This document shows, piece by piece, positions 1-9,314 of a stretch of DNA of 64,000 nucleotides. The stretch is from Bog-159 sp050008575 (GTDB lineage: Bacteria; Acidobacteriota; Terriglobia; Bryobacterales; Bryobacteraceae). Position 1 is the stretch's first letter. Every line of letters begins with the position of its first letter. The stretch spans positions 1 to 64,000 of the forward strand of contig JBEKMJ010000076.1 in assembly GCA_050008575.1 (NCBI GenBank), in the 5' to 3' direction. Position numbers and translations under genes: made by a program. Under the pieces are notes generated by a model. It did no database searches, was not told the origin of the DNA, and saw nothing but the letters and a program-made list of their open reading frames with translations.

Positions 1-1229
1 GCATTGTTGGTGGCGTCCAGGCCGAAACAGTACAGGAAGGTGAACAGCCAGAGCCTCTCATGGGCGAGATGACGTGCCAGACGTTGGTTCGCCGGATTCC
101 GGTATTGGATATCCAGCATCCGGTCCAGCTTTGCCTCCACTCGCCCGGCGGCGCTGCGCAAGCCGTGCTCGGAGATCTCGCCCTGGGCATACCGATCCCG
201 CAACTCCAAGCTCGTCCGGAGCAGATGCCGCACCGCCAAAGGGAAGGCGGCCGCTGCCGGAGAAGCCATCTGCGCCATCTCCCGGCACCGCTTGAGCAAA
301 TGGCTCAAACAACTTTGATGAAACGCCAACGGGAAACGATAGTATGGCGCCCAGCCGTCGTGCACCAGAAACCCGTCGTAGTCTGCCCCCAGCATCACTA
401 CCGACTGGTCGTATCCGCGTCCCGGCAGAATGGCGTACACGGTCACTTGTGCGCTCACCGCCACATGCATCCACTGGAGTCGCCCGCCTACTTTCCAGCC
501 GGTTTCATCTACCCCGTTCGCGGCACTTTGCCGCGCGGCTTCCACCAGTCCGGCATAGGTCGGGTCCGCCCGCCCGGCCATGCGCGCCAGCGTCCGGCAC
601 AGTCCCCCACGACTGGCTTCCAATCCGAAACCATAGGACAATACTTGTCGGGTGTGCCCCAGCGACAGCCCCATCTGCTTGTTGAGGATCGCCGCCAGAG
701 TGAGCGCCTCCGGTCCCAACTGCACGCCGCCCACGCCCACCGCATCCGAGGTCTGCAATGGATGGCGTCCTTGCACCCGCCGCATGCACGTCCGGCAACG
801 GCCCACCGCAATGTCAAAACGGCGCACCACGGTCCGCCGCACGATGTCTTCCTGATCCTGTGTTTGGCAGCTTTCCGACTCCACGCCGCCGCCGCAGTGC
901 GGGCAACGCTCCGGCAACGGGACCGCGATCTGTTCATCGACACGCGAAGGGATCGGGCGGCACGCCTGTCGACCGTAGCGCCGACCCGGCTTGCGGCCTG
1001 GCCGCCGCGGGTTGGATTTTGGTTCTCCGCGGGAATGCGGCGCCGCCTGACGCTTGCTGGCGCGCAAGGCTGCTTCCAGTTCCCGGCGCAGGCGTTCACT
1101 CTCCCGTTTCAGCCGGTCATTCTCTTTCCGCAGCCTCTCGATCTCCTGCTGCGCCCGATCTAACTCTCGTTTGGGAACAAATTCGATGCTCTCATGCTGC
1201 TCGCTCCGCGCTGGCCGACCGGATGTCAT
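1..1229 (-). CDS. IS66-family transposase, 3' end cut by window edge
   Basis: DDE transposase of the IS66 class, about 409 codons present. Read on the minus strand from the ATG at 1229 (preceded by AAGGTGG), the protein has a leucine-zipper-like coiled coil (ELDRAQQEIERLRKEND) near residues 20-50, a basic linker, a zinc ribbon starting CPHCGGG, and then the catalytic core. Catalytic Asp candidates lie in NGVDETGW and LVHDGW. The frame leaves the window at GLDATNNA, just before the region where IS66 enzymes carry the catalytic Glu (usually ...TNNAAERALR). No in-frame stop is present. The left end and its inverted repeat are outside the window, so activity cannot be judged. No IS66 TnpA/TnpB accessory genes were recognised upstream. 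Confidence 0.9.
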   Translation of the reverse strand, partial: MTSGRPARSEQHESIEFVPKRELDRAQQEIERLRKENDRLKRESERLRRELEAALRASKRQAAPHSRGEPKSNPRRPGRKPGRRYGRQACRPIPSRVDEQIAVPLPERCPHCGGGVESESCQTQDQEDIVRRTVVRRFDIAVGRCRTCMRRVQGRHPLQTSDAVGVGGVQLGPEALTLAAILNKQMGLSLGHTRQVLSYGFGLEASRGGLCRTLARMAGRADPTYAGLVEAARQSAANGVDETGWKVGGRLQWMHVAVSAQVTVYAILPGRGYDQSVVMLGADYDGFLVHDGWAPYYRFPLAFHQSCLSHLLKRCREMAQMASPAAAAFPLAVRHLLRTSLELRDRYAQGEISEHGLRSAAGRVEAKLDRMLDIQYRNPANQRLARHLAHERLWLFTFLYCFGLDATNN

Positions 1230-1288
1230 CCACCTTACAGTACCGAAACGGCAGCATTTGTCCAGCGAATTCTTTCGGCAGGCCGAAT

Positions 1289-1462
1289 CTACAGCCATCT
1301 CAGGCTGGTAAACAAATACCTTGTACTCTTCCAGTGTGTCGGATTAAGCTGTTTGCAGAGCCTATCGAATTCCGCATCGTTTATCTCCCGGCAACACGCC
1401 TCGAAGAGCCGCTGAAAACGGGTGGCGGCCCGTTTGACCAAAACCACTGCTGGCGTACTCAT
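1289..1462 (-). CDS. small hypothetical protein next to the IS66 transposase
   Basis: A 57-codon frame beginning MSTPAVVLVKRAATRFQRLF and ending TSLRWL, immediately upstream of the transposase on the same strand. It is basic and probably helical, with a CC pair near the middle. GGTGA lies very close to the start, so the ribosome site is poor. It may be an accessory or passenger gene of the insertion sequence, or chance. I recognise no family. Confidence 0.3.
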   Translation of the reverse strand: MSTPAVVLVKRAATRFQRLFEACCREINDAEFDRLCKQLNPTHWKSTRYLFTSLRWL

Positions 1463-1536
1463 TTCACCGACAATAACACCGTTGTGTCTGTGAAGTATAC
1501 TAGCACTAGCTAGCCAGTACCTTATTAAGGCCTACC

Positions 1537-1590
1537 ACAAGCTGAAGCCTGTGCCACCAGCGGGGCTCAAGCCCGCCCCCCAGGGTTTCG
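1537..1590. repeat. degenerate palindromic intergenic repeats
   Basis: A copy of the repeat CAAGCTGAAGCCTGTG(C)(C)ACCAG followed by GGGGCTCAAGCCCGCCCC. The first is the same family as ACAGGCTGAAGCCTGTGCTA seen near 15012, 17524 and 17548. Each unit can form a short hairpin (AGGCTGAAGCCT). Confidence 0.6.
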
Positions 1591-1612
1591 CATGCCAGCA
1601 GCGGGGACAAGA

Positions 1613-2983
1613 TCAGGGGGTCACTCGAAAAGCCACGTTGCTTACCAGCGTCCGGCCGGCCGCCGATACCTGAACCTTGCCGGTGGCCGCGCCGGGGGGC
1701 ACGGCGGTCACGATTTCAGACGACGATGCGAAGGCGATCTCCGCCGGCGTGCCGGCGAAGGTGACGCTGACGGGGCCCGTCAGATCGGTTCCCAGGATTC
1801 TGACGGTCTCTCCCACCTTGCCGGAGGTGGGCACGGTCTTCACGAACGGGCCGAGCCCGACGGACAATTTGAAGACGGTACCGGCGTTGTCCGCGCCACC
1901 CGAGCTGGTTGTGCCATAAAGATTCCCATCCGTGCCTTGCACCAGCCCGCCCGTGGGGGCGTTGCCGTCGGGGCCTTCGAAACCGTGAAGGGTGGTCAGC
2001 GCGCCCTCCGGAGTAATTTTGAAGATCGTGCCATCGCCGCCGGCCCCGCCTCCGCGGGTTGTCCCGTAGAAGTTCCCATCGGTGGCTTGAATTACCGGCG
2101 CCACGGGATACTCGCCGTCGCTTAGTGCGAAGCTGTGCACCGATGTGAGGGCGCCCTTTGGCGTCATTCTGAAGATCGTGCCATAGCCTATCGACCCGCC
2201 GTCGAAAGTGGTCCCGTAGAAAGCGCCGTTGGAGCCTTGAAACAAGCTACCCTCGGGGTAGGCGCCGTCGGTTAAGTCGAAGTTGTGCAGCGTCGTGAGA
2301 GTACCATCCGCGGCGATGGCGAAGGTCGTGCCGTAGCTGGAACTGCCGATCCCGTTGGTTGTGCCGTAGAATATCCCGTTGGCGGCTTCGACCAGCCCAC
2401 TCCAAGGGTAGGCGCCGTCGCTCAGGTCGAAGCTATGCAGCGTGCTCAGCGTCCCGCCCGGCGCCATTCTAAACACGGTTCCATAACCGTTAGCGCCGCC
2501 CGTGTTGGCTGTCCCGTAAAAACTCCCGCCGGACCCTTGCACCAACCCGCCAATCGGATAGCTGCCGTCGGTTCCGTCGAAGCTATGTAGCGTCGTCAGC
2601 GTGCCAGCGGGCGACGTTTTGAAGATGGTTCCATAGCCGTTGGCGCCGCCCTCGTTGGTTGTTCCGTATAGATTCCCATCCGTGGCGAGAAGCAGTCCGG
2701 CGTAGGGATAGATACCGTCCGCGCCGGCGAAGCTATGTATCGTGGTCAGGCTGCCCGCGGGAGTCATTTTGAATACGGTGCCATCCGCATTCGCGCCGCC
2801 CGCGTAAGTGGTCCCATAGAAATTGCCATCGGCGCCCTGTACCAGAGATATGTAGAAAGGTTGGAACCCGTCGGTCCCGTTAAAGCTTACCAGCGTAGTA
2901 AAAGTCTGTGCCGGCGCGATCGCCGCCGACACGCTGGAGAAAAGAACGATGCAAGCCCCGCTCCAGGCTGCGCGATGATTCAT
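1613..2983 (-). CDS. secreted GloVer-repeat protein with C-terminal IPT/TIG domain
   Basis: A 456-residue exported protein. I place the start at 2983 (MNHRAAWSG), since GGGGGA lies 5 nt upstream and a signal peptide follows at once, ending near AIAPAQ. The frame is open further upstream but that part looks non-coding. Seven tandem units of about 51 residues follow, each built like TTLHSFDGTDGxYP...GNFYGTTxxGGANGYGTVFKMTPxG. These match the Gloeo/Verruco (GloVer, TIGR03803) repeat, thought to form a beta-propeller-like fold. The last ~85 residues (from GPFVKTVPTSGKVG) look like an IPT/TIG immunoglobulin-like domain. Such proteins are abundant in Acidobacteriota and Verrucomicrobiota; the ligand is unknown. 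A broken relative lies at 7069-7408. Confidence 0.85.
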   Translation of the reverse strand: MNHRAAWSGACIVLFSSVSAAIAPAQTFTTLVSFNGTDGFQPFYISLVQGADGNFYGTTYAGGANADGTVFKMTPAGSLTTIHSFAGADGIYPYAGLLLATDGNLYGTTNEGGANGYGTIFKTSPAGTLTTLHSFDGTDGSYPIGGLVQGSGGSFYGTANTGGANGYGTVFRMAPGGTLSTLHSFDLSDGAYPWSGLVEAANGIFYGTTNGIGSSSYGTTFAIAADGTLTTLHNFDLTDGAYPEGSLFQGSNGAFYGTTFDGGSIGYGTIFRMTPKGALTSVHSFALSDGEYPVAPVIQATDGNFYGTTRGGGAGGDGTIFKITPEGALTTLHGFEGPDGNAPTGGLVQGTDGNLYGTTSSGGADNAGTVFKLSVGLGPFVKTVPTSGKVGETVRILGTDLTGPVSVTFAGTPAEIAFASSSEIVTAVPPGAATGKVQVSAAGRTLVSNVAFRVTP

Positions 2984-3245
2984 GTGGTCCCCCATTGGCA
3001 GCCATGCTGCCATTGCTCCGAATTGAGACATGTGTGGACGCCGGGCACGCGACTGAGGCGGAATCACCCAACGCGGGAACGATCCCGGCTGGCGATGCCG
3101 CTGTAATCCGTTGAGTCCGGCGCCGCATGGCGACGCTTGCCCGACGCGCCGGAATCTCCGTTGCAATCCGATTGCCGCGCTCAAGACCCGCGATCCGCCG
3201 GCGGCGCATGGCGCCGCCCCACCGATGTAAATTAGGATCTGACAC

Positions 3246-4454
3246 ATGAAAATTCTAGTTCTAAACGGCGGGTCCAGCAGTTTCAAGAGCAGCCTGTTCG
3301 ACGTTACCGGCAGTGAAGCTTCCGCAGCGCCCAATCCGCTTTGGGAAGCTCGCGTGGATTGGGAACATCACCCGGGCACGGCCGAAATCCAAATCAAATC
3401 GGCCGGCGCGGTCTCGACGCACAGCGTCCCCGTGAAATCGCCGCTCGACTCGCTCGATCCGCTCATGGAAATGCTGCCGCACCGCGACGAAATCCATGTT
3501 GCCGGACACCGGGTGGTCCACGGCGGTCGCGCCTTTCGGGAAAGCACGCGCATCACGCCGGACGTGCGGGCGGGTATCGCGCAAATGGCCAGCTTCGCGC
3601 CCGAGCATAACCGCCTGGAACTGGAAGCCATCGAGTGCATGGAACGTATCCTGGGTCCCGACGCCGTGCAGGTGGCGGTCTTCGACACCGCGTTTCATGC
3701 CAGCCTGCCGCCGCCCGCGTACGTGTATCCGGGACCCTACGAATGGCTCGGCCAGGGCATCCGCCGCTACGGATTCCACGGCATCAGCCATCAATACACG
3801 TCGCGGCGGGCGGCCGCAATCCTGGGCAAGGATCTGGCGTCGCTGCGCATGATCACCTGTCATTTAGGCAACGGTTGCTCGCTGGCCGCCATCCGCGGCG
3901 GCGCAAGCATCGACACCACCATGGGCTTCACGCCGCTCGAAGGCCTGATGATGGGCACGCGTTCGGGCACGATCGATCCGGGCATTATCATTCACCTGGT
4001 GCGGCATCGCGGTTACCGCGCCGAAGAACTGGATCGGGTGCTGAACAAGGAGTCCGGCCTGCGCGGCGTTTCCGGCGTCTCGGGCGACATGCGCACCGTG
4101 CTGGCCGCCATGGATCGCGGCGACGCGCGCGCCCAACTGGCGTTCGATGTTTACGTGCACCGCTTGCGCGCGGAGATTGGCGCGATGCTCGCCAGCCTGG
4201 GCGGTCCGGATGCGCTGGTCTTCACCGCCGGAGTCGGCGAGAACTCGCCGCAGGTGCGCGCCCAGGCCGTCGCCGCGTTTGAATTTCTGGGCGTGAAACT
4301 CGACCCCGCGAAGAACGCGCAGTCTCCGCCGGACGCGGATATCGCCGCGCCGGATTCGACTGTGCGGGTGCTGGTTGTGCATACGCAGGAGGAGTGGGAA
4401 ATCGCGCGCGAGTCCTTCCGGGTGGCGGGCGAAACGCCAGCTATCAGGTCGTGA
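3246..4454 (+). CDS. ackA: acetate kinase
   Basis: Interconverts acetate plus ATP and acetyl phosphate plus ADP in the cytosol. The 402-residue length fits the family. Visible family motifs are the N-terminal NGGSSSFK phosphate loop (residues 7-14), the HRVVHGG segment, VFDTAFH with the catalytic Asp, RYGFHGISH, HLGNGCSLAAI, the GTRSGTIDPG loop and FTAGVGENS near the C-terminus. ATG at 3246 has AGGA 8 nt upstream. No phosphotransacetylase (pta) is adjacent; the gene stands alone between the GloVer gene (divergent) and uvrB (convergent). Confidence 0.95.
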   Translation: MKILVLNGGSSSFKSSLFDVTGSEASAAPNPLWEARVDWEHHPGTAEIQIKSAGAVSTHSVPVKSPLDSLDPLMEMLPHRDEIHVAGHRVVHGGRAFRESTRITPDVRAGIAQMASFAPEHNRLELEAIECMERILGPDAVQVAVFDTAFHASLPPPAYVYPGPYEWLGQGIRRYGFHGISHQYTSRRAAAILGKDLASLRMITCHLGNGCSLAAIRGGASIDTTMGFTPLEGLMMGTRSGTIDPGIIIHLVRHRGYRAEELDRVLNKESGLRGVSGVSGDMRTVLAAMDRGDARAQLAFDVYVHRLRAEIGAMLASLGGPDALVFTAGVGENSPQVRAQAVAAFEFLGVKLDPAKNAQSPPDADIAAPDSTVRVLVVHTQEEWEIARESFRVAGETPAIRS

Positions 4455-4571
4455 AGTTGCGGGAGCGTCCGGCTGAAAGCCGGCTGGGGGAGTCGGGTAG
4501 CCTCGTGGCGCAGGCACGCATGCCTGCCGCGCTGACACTCTTGTCAGCGCAGGCGAGCGAAGTTCGCCCTC

Positions 4572-4615
4572 GGGCGGGTCTGGAGACCCGCCGCAGGCGT
4601 AGACGCCTGCCCCAC
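4572..4615. repeat. REP-like double palindrome (type A)
   Basis: Two hairpins in a row: GGCGGGTCTGGAGACCCGCC and then GCAGGCGTAGACGCCTGC, ending CCCCACC. It sits between the convergent ends of ackA and uvrB, where it could act as a bidirectional terminator. The same composite occurs at 17571-17613, 45332-45376, 47411-47505 and 48091-48133. The rest of 4455-4664 holds related GC-rich fragments (GGGCAGAATTGCCCGCCCTC) and no gene. Confidence 0.8.
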
Positions 4616-4664
4616 CAAATGGCCAAACTCCGGAACGGGCAGAATTGCCCGCCCTCCAATTCGT

Positions 4665-6668
4665 TCAGGGCGTGGCCGCCCCTACACCTTCCACCGCACT
4701 CGCGCGCAACGCCTTCAGCTTATCCCGAATCTGCGCCGCCTTCTCGAACTCAAACTTGCGCGCGGCCTCGCGCATGCGCTCCTCCAGTTCGCCGAACAAA
4801 TGGTCGCGCTGCGCTTGCGTCATCTGCTCGATTTCGTCGTCGGACTCGAGCGGCACCGTCACATAATCGGCCTCCGCAATCGCCACCAGGCTCATATCGA
4901 CGGGCTTGATAATCGATTGCGGCGTGATGCCGTTGCGTTCGTTGTATTCCTGTTGCGTGCGCCTGCGCCGGGTAGTCTCTTCGATGGCTTTTTTCATGCT
5001 GTCGGTCATCACGTCCGCGTACAGGATCGCGCGCCCCTCCACGTGCCGCGCCGCGCGCCCCATGGTCTGAATGAGCGAACCGCTGGACCGCAGGAAGCCT
5101 TCTTTATCGGCGTCCAGAATCGCCACGAGCGACACTTCCGGCAGGTCCAGGCCTTCGCGCAAAAGGTTGATGCCGATGAGCACGTCGAACTCGCCGCGCC
5201 GCAGGTCGCGCAGAATCTTCAACCGGTCGAGTGTACTCACCTCGGAGTGCAGATAGCGGCAGCGTACGCCCACTTCGGAATAATACTCGGCCAGGTCTTC
5301 GGCCATGCGCTTGGTCAGCGTGGTCACCAGCACGCGCTGATTGTTCTCGACGCGCCGCCGGATCTGTCCCAGCAGATCGTCCACCTGTCCTTTCACGGGA
5401 CGTATCTCAACTTCCGGATCGAGCAGGCCGGTAGGTCGAATGATCTGTTCCACGACCACGCCCGCGGCTTTCGTCAGCTCGTACGGACCGGGTGTCGCCG
5501 AAACATACACCACCTGGTTGACGCGGTGCTCGAACTCTTCAAAGGTGAGGGGGCGGTTGTCGAGCGCGCTGGGCATCCGGAATCCGTGCGATACCAGCAC
5601 TTCCTTGCGCGAGCGGTCGCCATGATACATGCCATGCAATTGCGGGACGGTCTGGTGACTCTCGTCGATCAGGATGAGCGAATCGTGCGGCAGGTAATCG
5701 AGCAGCGTGGGCGGCGCTTCGCCCGGCAGCCGCCCGGAAAAATGCCGCGAATAATTCTCGATGCCGTGGCAGTAGCCGATCTCCTTCATCATCTCCAGGT
5801 CGAACATGGTGCGCTGCCACAGGCGCTGCGCCTCGATCAGCTTGCCCTGTTTCTCCAGTTCTTTGTGCCACCAGTCGAGCTCGGTCAGGATGCCGGCCAT
5901 CGCCGAGTTTCTGGTCTCCTGGGACATGACGTAGTGCGTCTTGGGATAGATGGGCAGCCGCTGATAGGTCTGCCGCACCTGCCCCAGCAGCGGGTCGATC
6001 TGCGAGATGCTTTCGATCTCGTCGCCGAACATCTCGATGCGGTAGGCATAGTCGTCGTAGGTGGGACAGACTTCGATCACATCCCCGCGTACGCGGAACG
6101 TGCCGCGGCGGAAGTCCGCATCGTTGCGGTCGTAGAGAATATCCACCAGGCGGGAGACGATCTGGTTGCGCGAAATCTTCTGCCCTTTTTCGAGCATCAG
6201 GAGCATGCCGTAATAGGCTTCAGGCGAGCCCAGGCCGTAGATGCAGCTCACGCTGGCCACGATCACGCAGTCGCGCCGTTCGAACAGCGAGCGCGTGGCG
6301 GAGAGGCGCAGCTTGTCCAGTTCGTCGTTGATGGTGGCTTCTTTCTCGATGTATACGTCGCTCGACGGGATGTACGCTTCCGGTTGATAGTAGTCGTAAT
6401 AACTGACAAAGTACTCCACCGCGTTTTCCGGAAAGTACGATTTGAATTCGTGATAGAGCTGGGCGGCCAGAGTCTTATTGTGCGCCAGGATCAGCGCAGG
6501 GCGGCCGATGGTCTCGATGACCTTGGCCATGGTGAAGGTCTTGCCGGAGCCGGTGACGCCCAGCAAGACCTGGTGCGCTTCGCCGTCGCGCACGCCGCGG
6601 ACCAGTTCTTCGATGGCGGTGGCCTGATCGCCCTTGGGACTGTAGTTGACCGTCAGGTGGAAGCCCAT
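4665..6668 (-). CDS. uvrB: UvrABC excinuclease subunit B
   Basis: Damage-verification helicase-like subunit of nucleotide excision repair; takes lesions from UvrA and recruits UvrC. The 667-residue length is normal. Walker A GVTGSGKT is at residues 37-44. The damage-probing beta-hairpin YFVSYYDYYQPEAYIP lies at about 86-101, the DEAD-type box LILIDESHQ near 330, helicase motifs VSATPGPYE and INLLREGLDLPEVSLV follow, and the C-terminal UVR domain (LEERMREAARKFEFEKAAQIRD) binds UvrC. No uvrA or uvrC is nearby. A long open frame on the opposite strand (4800-6875) is only a shadow of its codon pattern. Confidence 0.97.
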   Translation of the reverse strand: MGFHLTVNYSPKGDQATAIEELVRGVRDGEAHQVLLGVTGSGKTFTMAKVIETIGRPALILAHNKTLAAQLYHEFKSYFPENAVEYFVSYYDYYQPEAYIPSSDVYIEKEATINDELDKLRLSATRSLFERRDCVIVASVSCIYGLGSPEAYYGMLLMLEKGQKISRNQIVSRLVDILYDRNDADFRRGTFRVRGDVIEVCPTYDDYAYRIEMFGDEIESISQIDPLLGQVRQTYQRLPIYPKTHYVMSQETRNSAMAGILTELDWWHKELEKQGKLIEAQRLWQRTMFDLEMMKEIGYCHGIENYSRHFSGRLPGEAPPTLLDYLPHDSLILIDESHQTVPQLHGMYHGDRSRKEVLVSHGFRMPSALDNRPLTFEEFEHRVNQVVYVSATPGPYELTKAAGVVVEQIIRPTGLLDPEVEIRPVKGQVDDLLGQIRRRVENNQRVLVTTLTKRMAEDLAEYYSEVGVRCRYLHSEVSTLDRLKILRDLRRGEFDVLIGINLLREGLDLPEVSLVAILDADKEGFLRSSGSLIQTMGRAARHVEGRAILYADVMTDSMKKAIEETTRRRRTQQEYNERNGITPQSIIKPVDMSLVAIAEADYVTVPLESDDEIEQMTQAQRDHLFGELEERMREAARKFEFEKAAQIRDKLKALRASAVEGVGAATP

Positions 6669-7068
6669 CTTTTCAGTATAGGGCCGATGGGTTGTGGGAC
6701 GGCCGACAAGGCGAGCTTGGCTGGCCGAAGAGCGGGGCTAAATGCCCGCGGCGGCGCATGGCGCCGCCCCACTAGCGTCGGGCCTTCCCATCGTCTATCG
6801 ATGGAAGGGCGACTTATTTTAGTTGGCTTGTCAAGGTCCGGGGTGCTTAGCTTTTGGGCGAAAACCGCTCCCTGACGGTCGCGGCTCGGTAACAATCGCG
6901 TCGATTTCGCAAGGTTGACCGAGCGCGACCGTTAGGGGAGCGGTTTGCCGCGGCCGGAAATCCCCAAAGCGGTCGAGCACCCTCAAGGCCCAGGCGAACA
7001 TGTGCCGGCCGCGCGGTTTGGATATACCATTGGTCTTGGCGGGCGGCGCGGCCGCCCAGGAGGCTATT
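6669..7068. other. gene-free stretch with inverted repeat
   Basis: About 400 bases with no convincing gene. At 6750-6772 lies the palindrome GCGGCGCATGGCGCCGC (also near 3207 and 10962). Two copies of a ~30-bp element face each other: AACCGCTCCCTGACGGTCGC at about 6868-6890, and an inverted form at about 6918-6950. The same element recurs at 63651-63670, where it starts a 15-bp tandem array. Confidence 0.6.
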
Positions 7069-7408
7069 GTGAACAATCGCATCGCGTGGAGAAGGGCTGG
7101 CATTGTCCTTCTAACATGCATGTCGGCGGTTGGCGCGCCGGCACAGACCTTTACCACTTTGGCAAGTTTCAACGGGACCAACGGAGCTAACCCCGAAGTC
7201 ATGTCCTTGGTCCAGGGTCTCGACGGGAACCTCTACGGAACCGCCGGGGCTGGCGGCGCGGGCTTCGGCACGGTCTTCATGGTTACCCCGGGCGGCATCC
7301 TGACCGCGGTCCATAGTTTCGACGGTACGGACGGGAGCATACAGAATCCGCGTCACGACGCCCGGCGGCGTCCTGCTGAGTCCCGGCCCGTTCACTGTTA
7401 CGCCGTGA
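7069..7408 (+). pseudogene. internally deleted GloVer-repeat gene
   Basis: Starts at GTG 7069 with a perfect AGGAGG 5 nt upstream (7058-7063) and encodes a signal peptide (ending VGAPAQ) plus about one and a half GloVer units (TTLASFNGTNGANP..., LYGTAGAGGAGFGTVF, HSFDGTDGS). At about 7340 the frame breaks. One base over, the text becomes VTTPGGVLLSPGPFTVTP followed by a stop at 7406-7408, matching the C-terminal tail of an IPT/TIG domain like that of the gene at 1613-2983. The simplest reading is an internal deletion that removed most repeats and left head and tail out of frame. Confidence 0.75.
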
Positions 7409-7494
7409 TTTCGGCCGGCGAGGCGAGGCCACGCCAGACGCCGTTGCGCAGAAGTTCCGCGCTCTTGCACCTTTCAAAATGGAGGCGAGACATC

Positions 7495-8540
7495 TTGCAG
7501 ACGAAACAAGTATTACCAATCGTGGCGCTGTTGAGCCATGCCGCGCTTTGCGCCCAAACGATTGTCACAATCGATGTTCCAGGCGCTGACGGCACCACTG
7601 CCTCCGCCATTAACGATGCCGGGGTCACCGCCGGTTCCTACGGGGATTCCAATTTCGCATCTCACGGCTTCCTGCGCGACCTGACTGGCGCCATCGCCAC
7701 CTTCGATGTCCCGGGCGCAGGAACCGCCGACGCTGAAGGTACCTTCGCCAGCTCCATCAACGGCGGAGGAGTTATCACCGGCTGGTACACCGATACAAAC
7801 ATCCAAACGCACGGCTTCCTCCGCGATGGCAACGGCGCCATGACCACCTTCGACGCGCCGCACGATGCCCGCGGCACTTTCGCCACCTGCATCAATGCCG
7901 CCGGAGTCATCGCCGGATACGTCACCTTCGAAACCAATATCTCCCGCGCTTTTGTGCGGACCGCCGGCGGCACCATCTTCCGCTTCGATCCTCCGGGCGC
8001 ACTTGAATCCAAAGCGCTGGCCATCGACGCTGCCGGCGACATTACCGGCTGGTTCAGCGATCGGAACTTAGCGGTACACGGATTCGTGCGCGCGGCGGAT
8101 GGCACGATCGCCACCTTCGATGCTCCAGGCGCCACCGCCGGCACCTACTCCACGGCCATCAACGCCGCGGGGGTCATCGCAGGCTATGCCCCGACAACAA
8201 CATCGAGGCCCACGCCTGGGTGCGCGGCACCGACGGCAGCTTCACCACGTTCCAGGCCCCGGGCGCAGGCACCGGAGGAGGCCCTTACGGCACGTATCCC
8301 ACCAGCATCGACGCGGGCGGCAACATTGCGGGATGGGACCTAAGCCTTCACCCCTACTATGTCTATCATGGGTTCGTGCGCGCCACTGGCGGCGCCATCG
8401 TCACCTTCGAGGTTCCGGGAGGGGGCTACGCCACGCAGCAGGGCACCAGCGCCGCGAGCATCAACGACCTGGGCCTGATAGCCGGATCTTACGTCGATTC
8501 GAACGGCGGTTCTCACGGCTTCCTGGTGACGCCGCAATAG
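7495..8540 (+). pseudogene. secreted HAF-repeat protein, one frameshift
   Basis: Begins at TTG 7495, chosen because GGAGG (7481-7485) lies 9 nt upstream and a signal peptide follows (LQTKQVLPIVALLSHAALCA). The mature part is tandem repeats of 45-55 residues with the pattern TFDVPGAG...AxxINxxGVIAGxY...xxHGFLRDxxGxI, typical of the HAF family (TIGR02913) of extracellular repeat proteins. At GGCTATGCCCCGAC (about 8188-8192) the frame is lost. Adding one base, for instance to the C run, restores GYAPDNNIEAHAWVRGTDGS and continues to the stop at 8540 (GSHGFLVTPQ). With that correction the protein has about 348 residues. It may be a sequencing deletion or a young pseudogene. Confidence 0.75.
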
Positions 8541-8739
8541 AACAAACGAAAAAGGGGCGAGTGTAACCTTCGCCGGAGCGGGACTAAGACACCGCTGTCA
8601 CCGCAGGCGCCGGCACTGTCACTTGAGAAGATATCCTTGGATAGCTGGACGCGCCGTATCTCCATTGTTTTCAGAGTCGATACGATAGGATCGTTTTGGA
8701 ACCGATCATGCTTATAGACGGCGTGGGAGACACCAAACG

Positions 8740-8925
8740 ATGACGAGTTTTCTGCGCAACCTATGGATCGACGATCAAGGCCAGGACCTGATCGAGTACA
8801 CGCTGCTGATGGCTTTCGTGGCCCTGGCTTCGGCTGCCCTGTTTATCAGTTCGGGCACCAGCATCAGCAAAATCTGGAGCACCACCAACCTCCAGTTGAG
8901 CACCGCCGCTTCTACTGCCAGCTAA
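8740..8925 (+). CDS. flp: Flp/Fap-type pilin, solitary copy
   Basis: A 61-residue prepilin. A short basic leader (MTSFLRNLWID) precedes DQGQDLIEYTLLMAFVALAS, the Flp signature with the conserved Glu-Tyr pair and hydrophobic helix; prepilin peptidase would cut in or near the DQGQDLIEY segment. A GGGAG lies upstream. It is 53 kb from the tad locus, whose own flp (61443-61622) is very similar, so this copy is either an alternative pilin subunit or a spare. The roughly 200 bases in front hold no gene and presumably its promoter. Confidence 0.88.
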   Translation: MTSFLRNLWIDDQGQDLIEYTLLMAFVALASAALFISSGTSISKIWSTTNLQLSTAASTAS

Positions 8926-9089
8926 CACTGAAACGGAGTGCCGGTTTGTCCCGGCACTCCCCAACCACAACCGCAAATTTTCCCGATTTGTTCCGCCGCC
9001 ACTGCGAAAGCACCGCCGCCAATTCCGTATTGTTGGGGTGCGGAGAGCGACGACGGCCAGCGGCTACGAGCGCCCTCGACCGCTACGGA

Positions 9090-9314
9090 TCAGCCCACTT
9101 CGACGCGCAAGCGCCGGTGCCCTGGGCGCGCGGGCGAGGCGGCCGGCTCGCGCCGGTTCTTCAAACGCAACTCGCGCATACCGTGCATCACCCGCAGGGC
9201 GTCGTCATTAGCGCGTCCCAACATGACGCGCTCGCCGATCACGCAGGTCCAAAGGAGAGCCACCAGGATCGCGATGGACGTTAGGCCCTGCCCGGTAATT
9301 TTCGCGACCGGCAT
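9090..9314 (-). CDS. small single-pass membrane protein
   Basis: A 74-residue frame convergent with the solitary flp. I chose ATG 9314 because AAGGAG lies 11 nt upstream and MPVAKITGQG leads straight into a hydrophobic helix, GLTSIAILVALLWTCVIGE. A basic cytoplasmic-looking tail follows (MRELRLKNRREPA). No family recognised; position suggests, but does not prove, a link with pilin biology. Confidence 0.55.
   Translation of the reverse strand: MPVAKITGQGLTSIAILVALLWTCVIGERVMLGRANDDALRVMHGMRELRLKNRREPAASPARPGHRRLRVEVG

Noticed and set aside
60..1163. 367-codon open frame opposite the IS66 transposase
   Set aside because: The minus-strand frame carries the zinc ribbon and DDE motifs.
2984..3334. 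Upstream extension of the GloVer gene
   Set aside because: The signal peptide begins at 2983 with a good ribosome site; the extension is Arg-rich and lacks any domain.
4800..6875. 691-codon open frame opposite uvrB
   Set aside because: It is the complement of a strongly conserved gene in a high-GC genome; its product (His/Gln/Val-rich) has no domain and no ribosome site.
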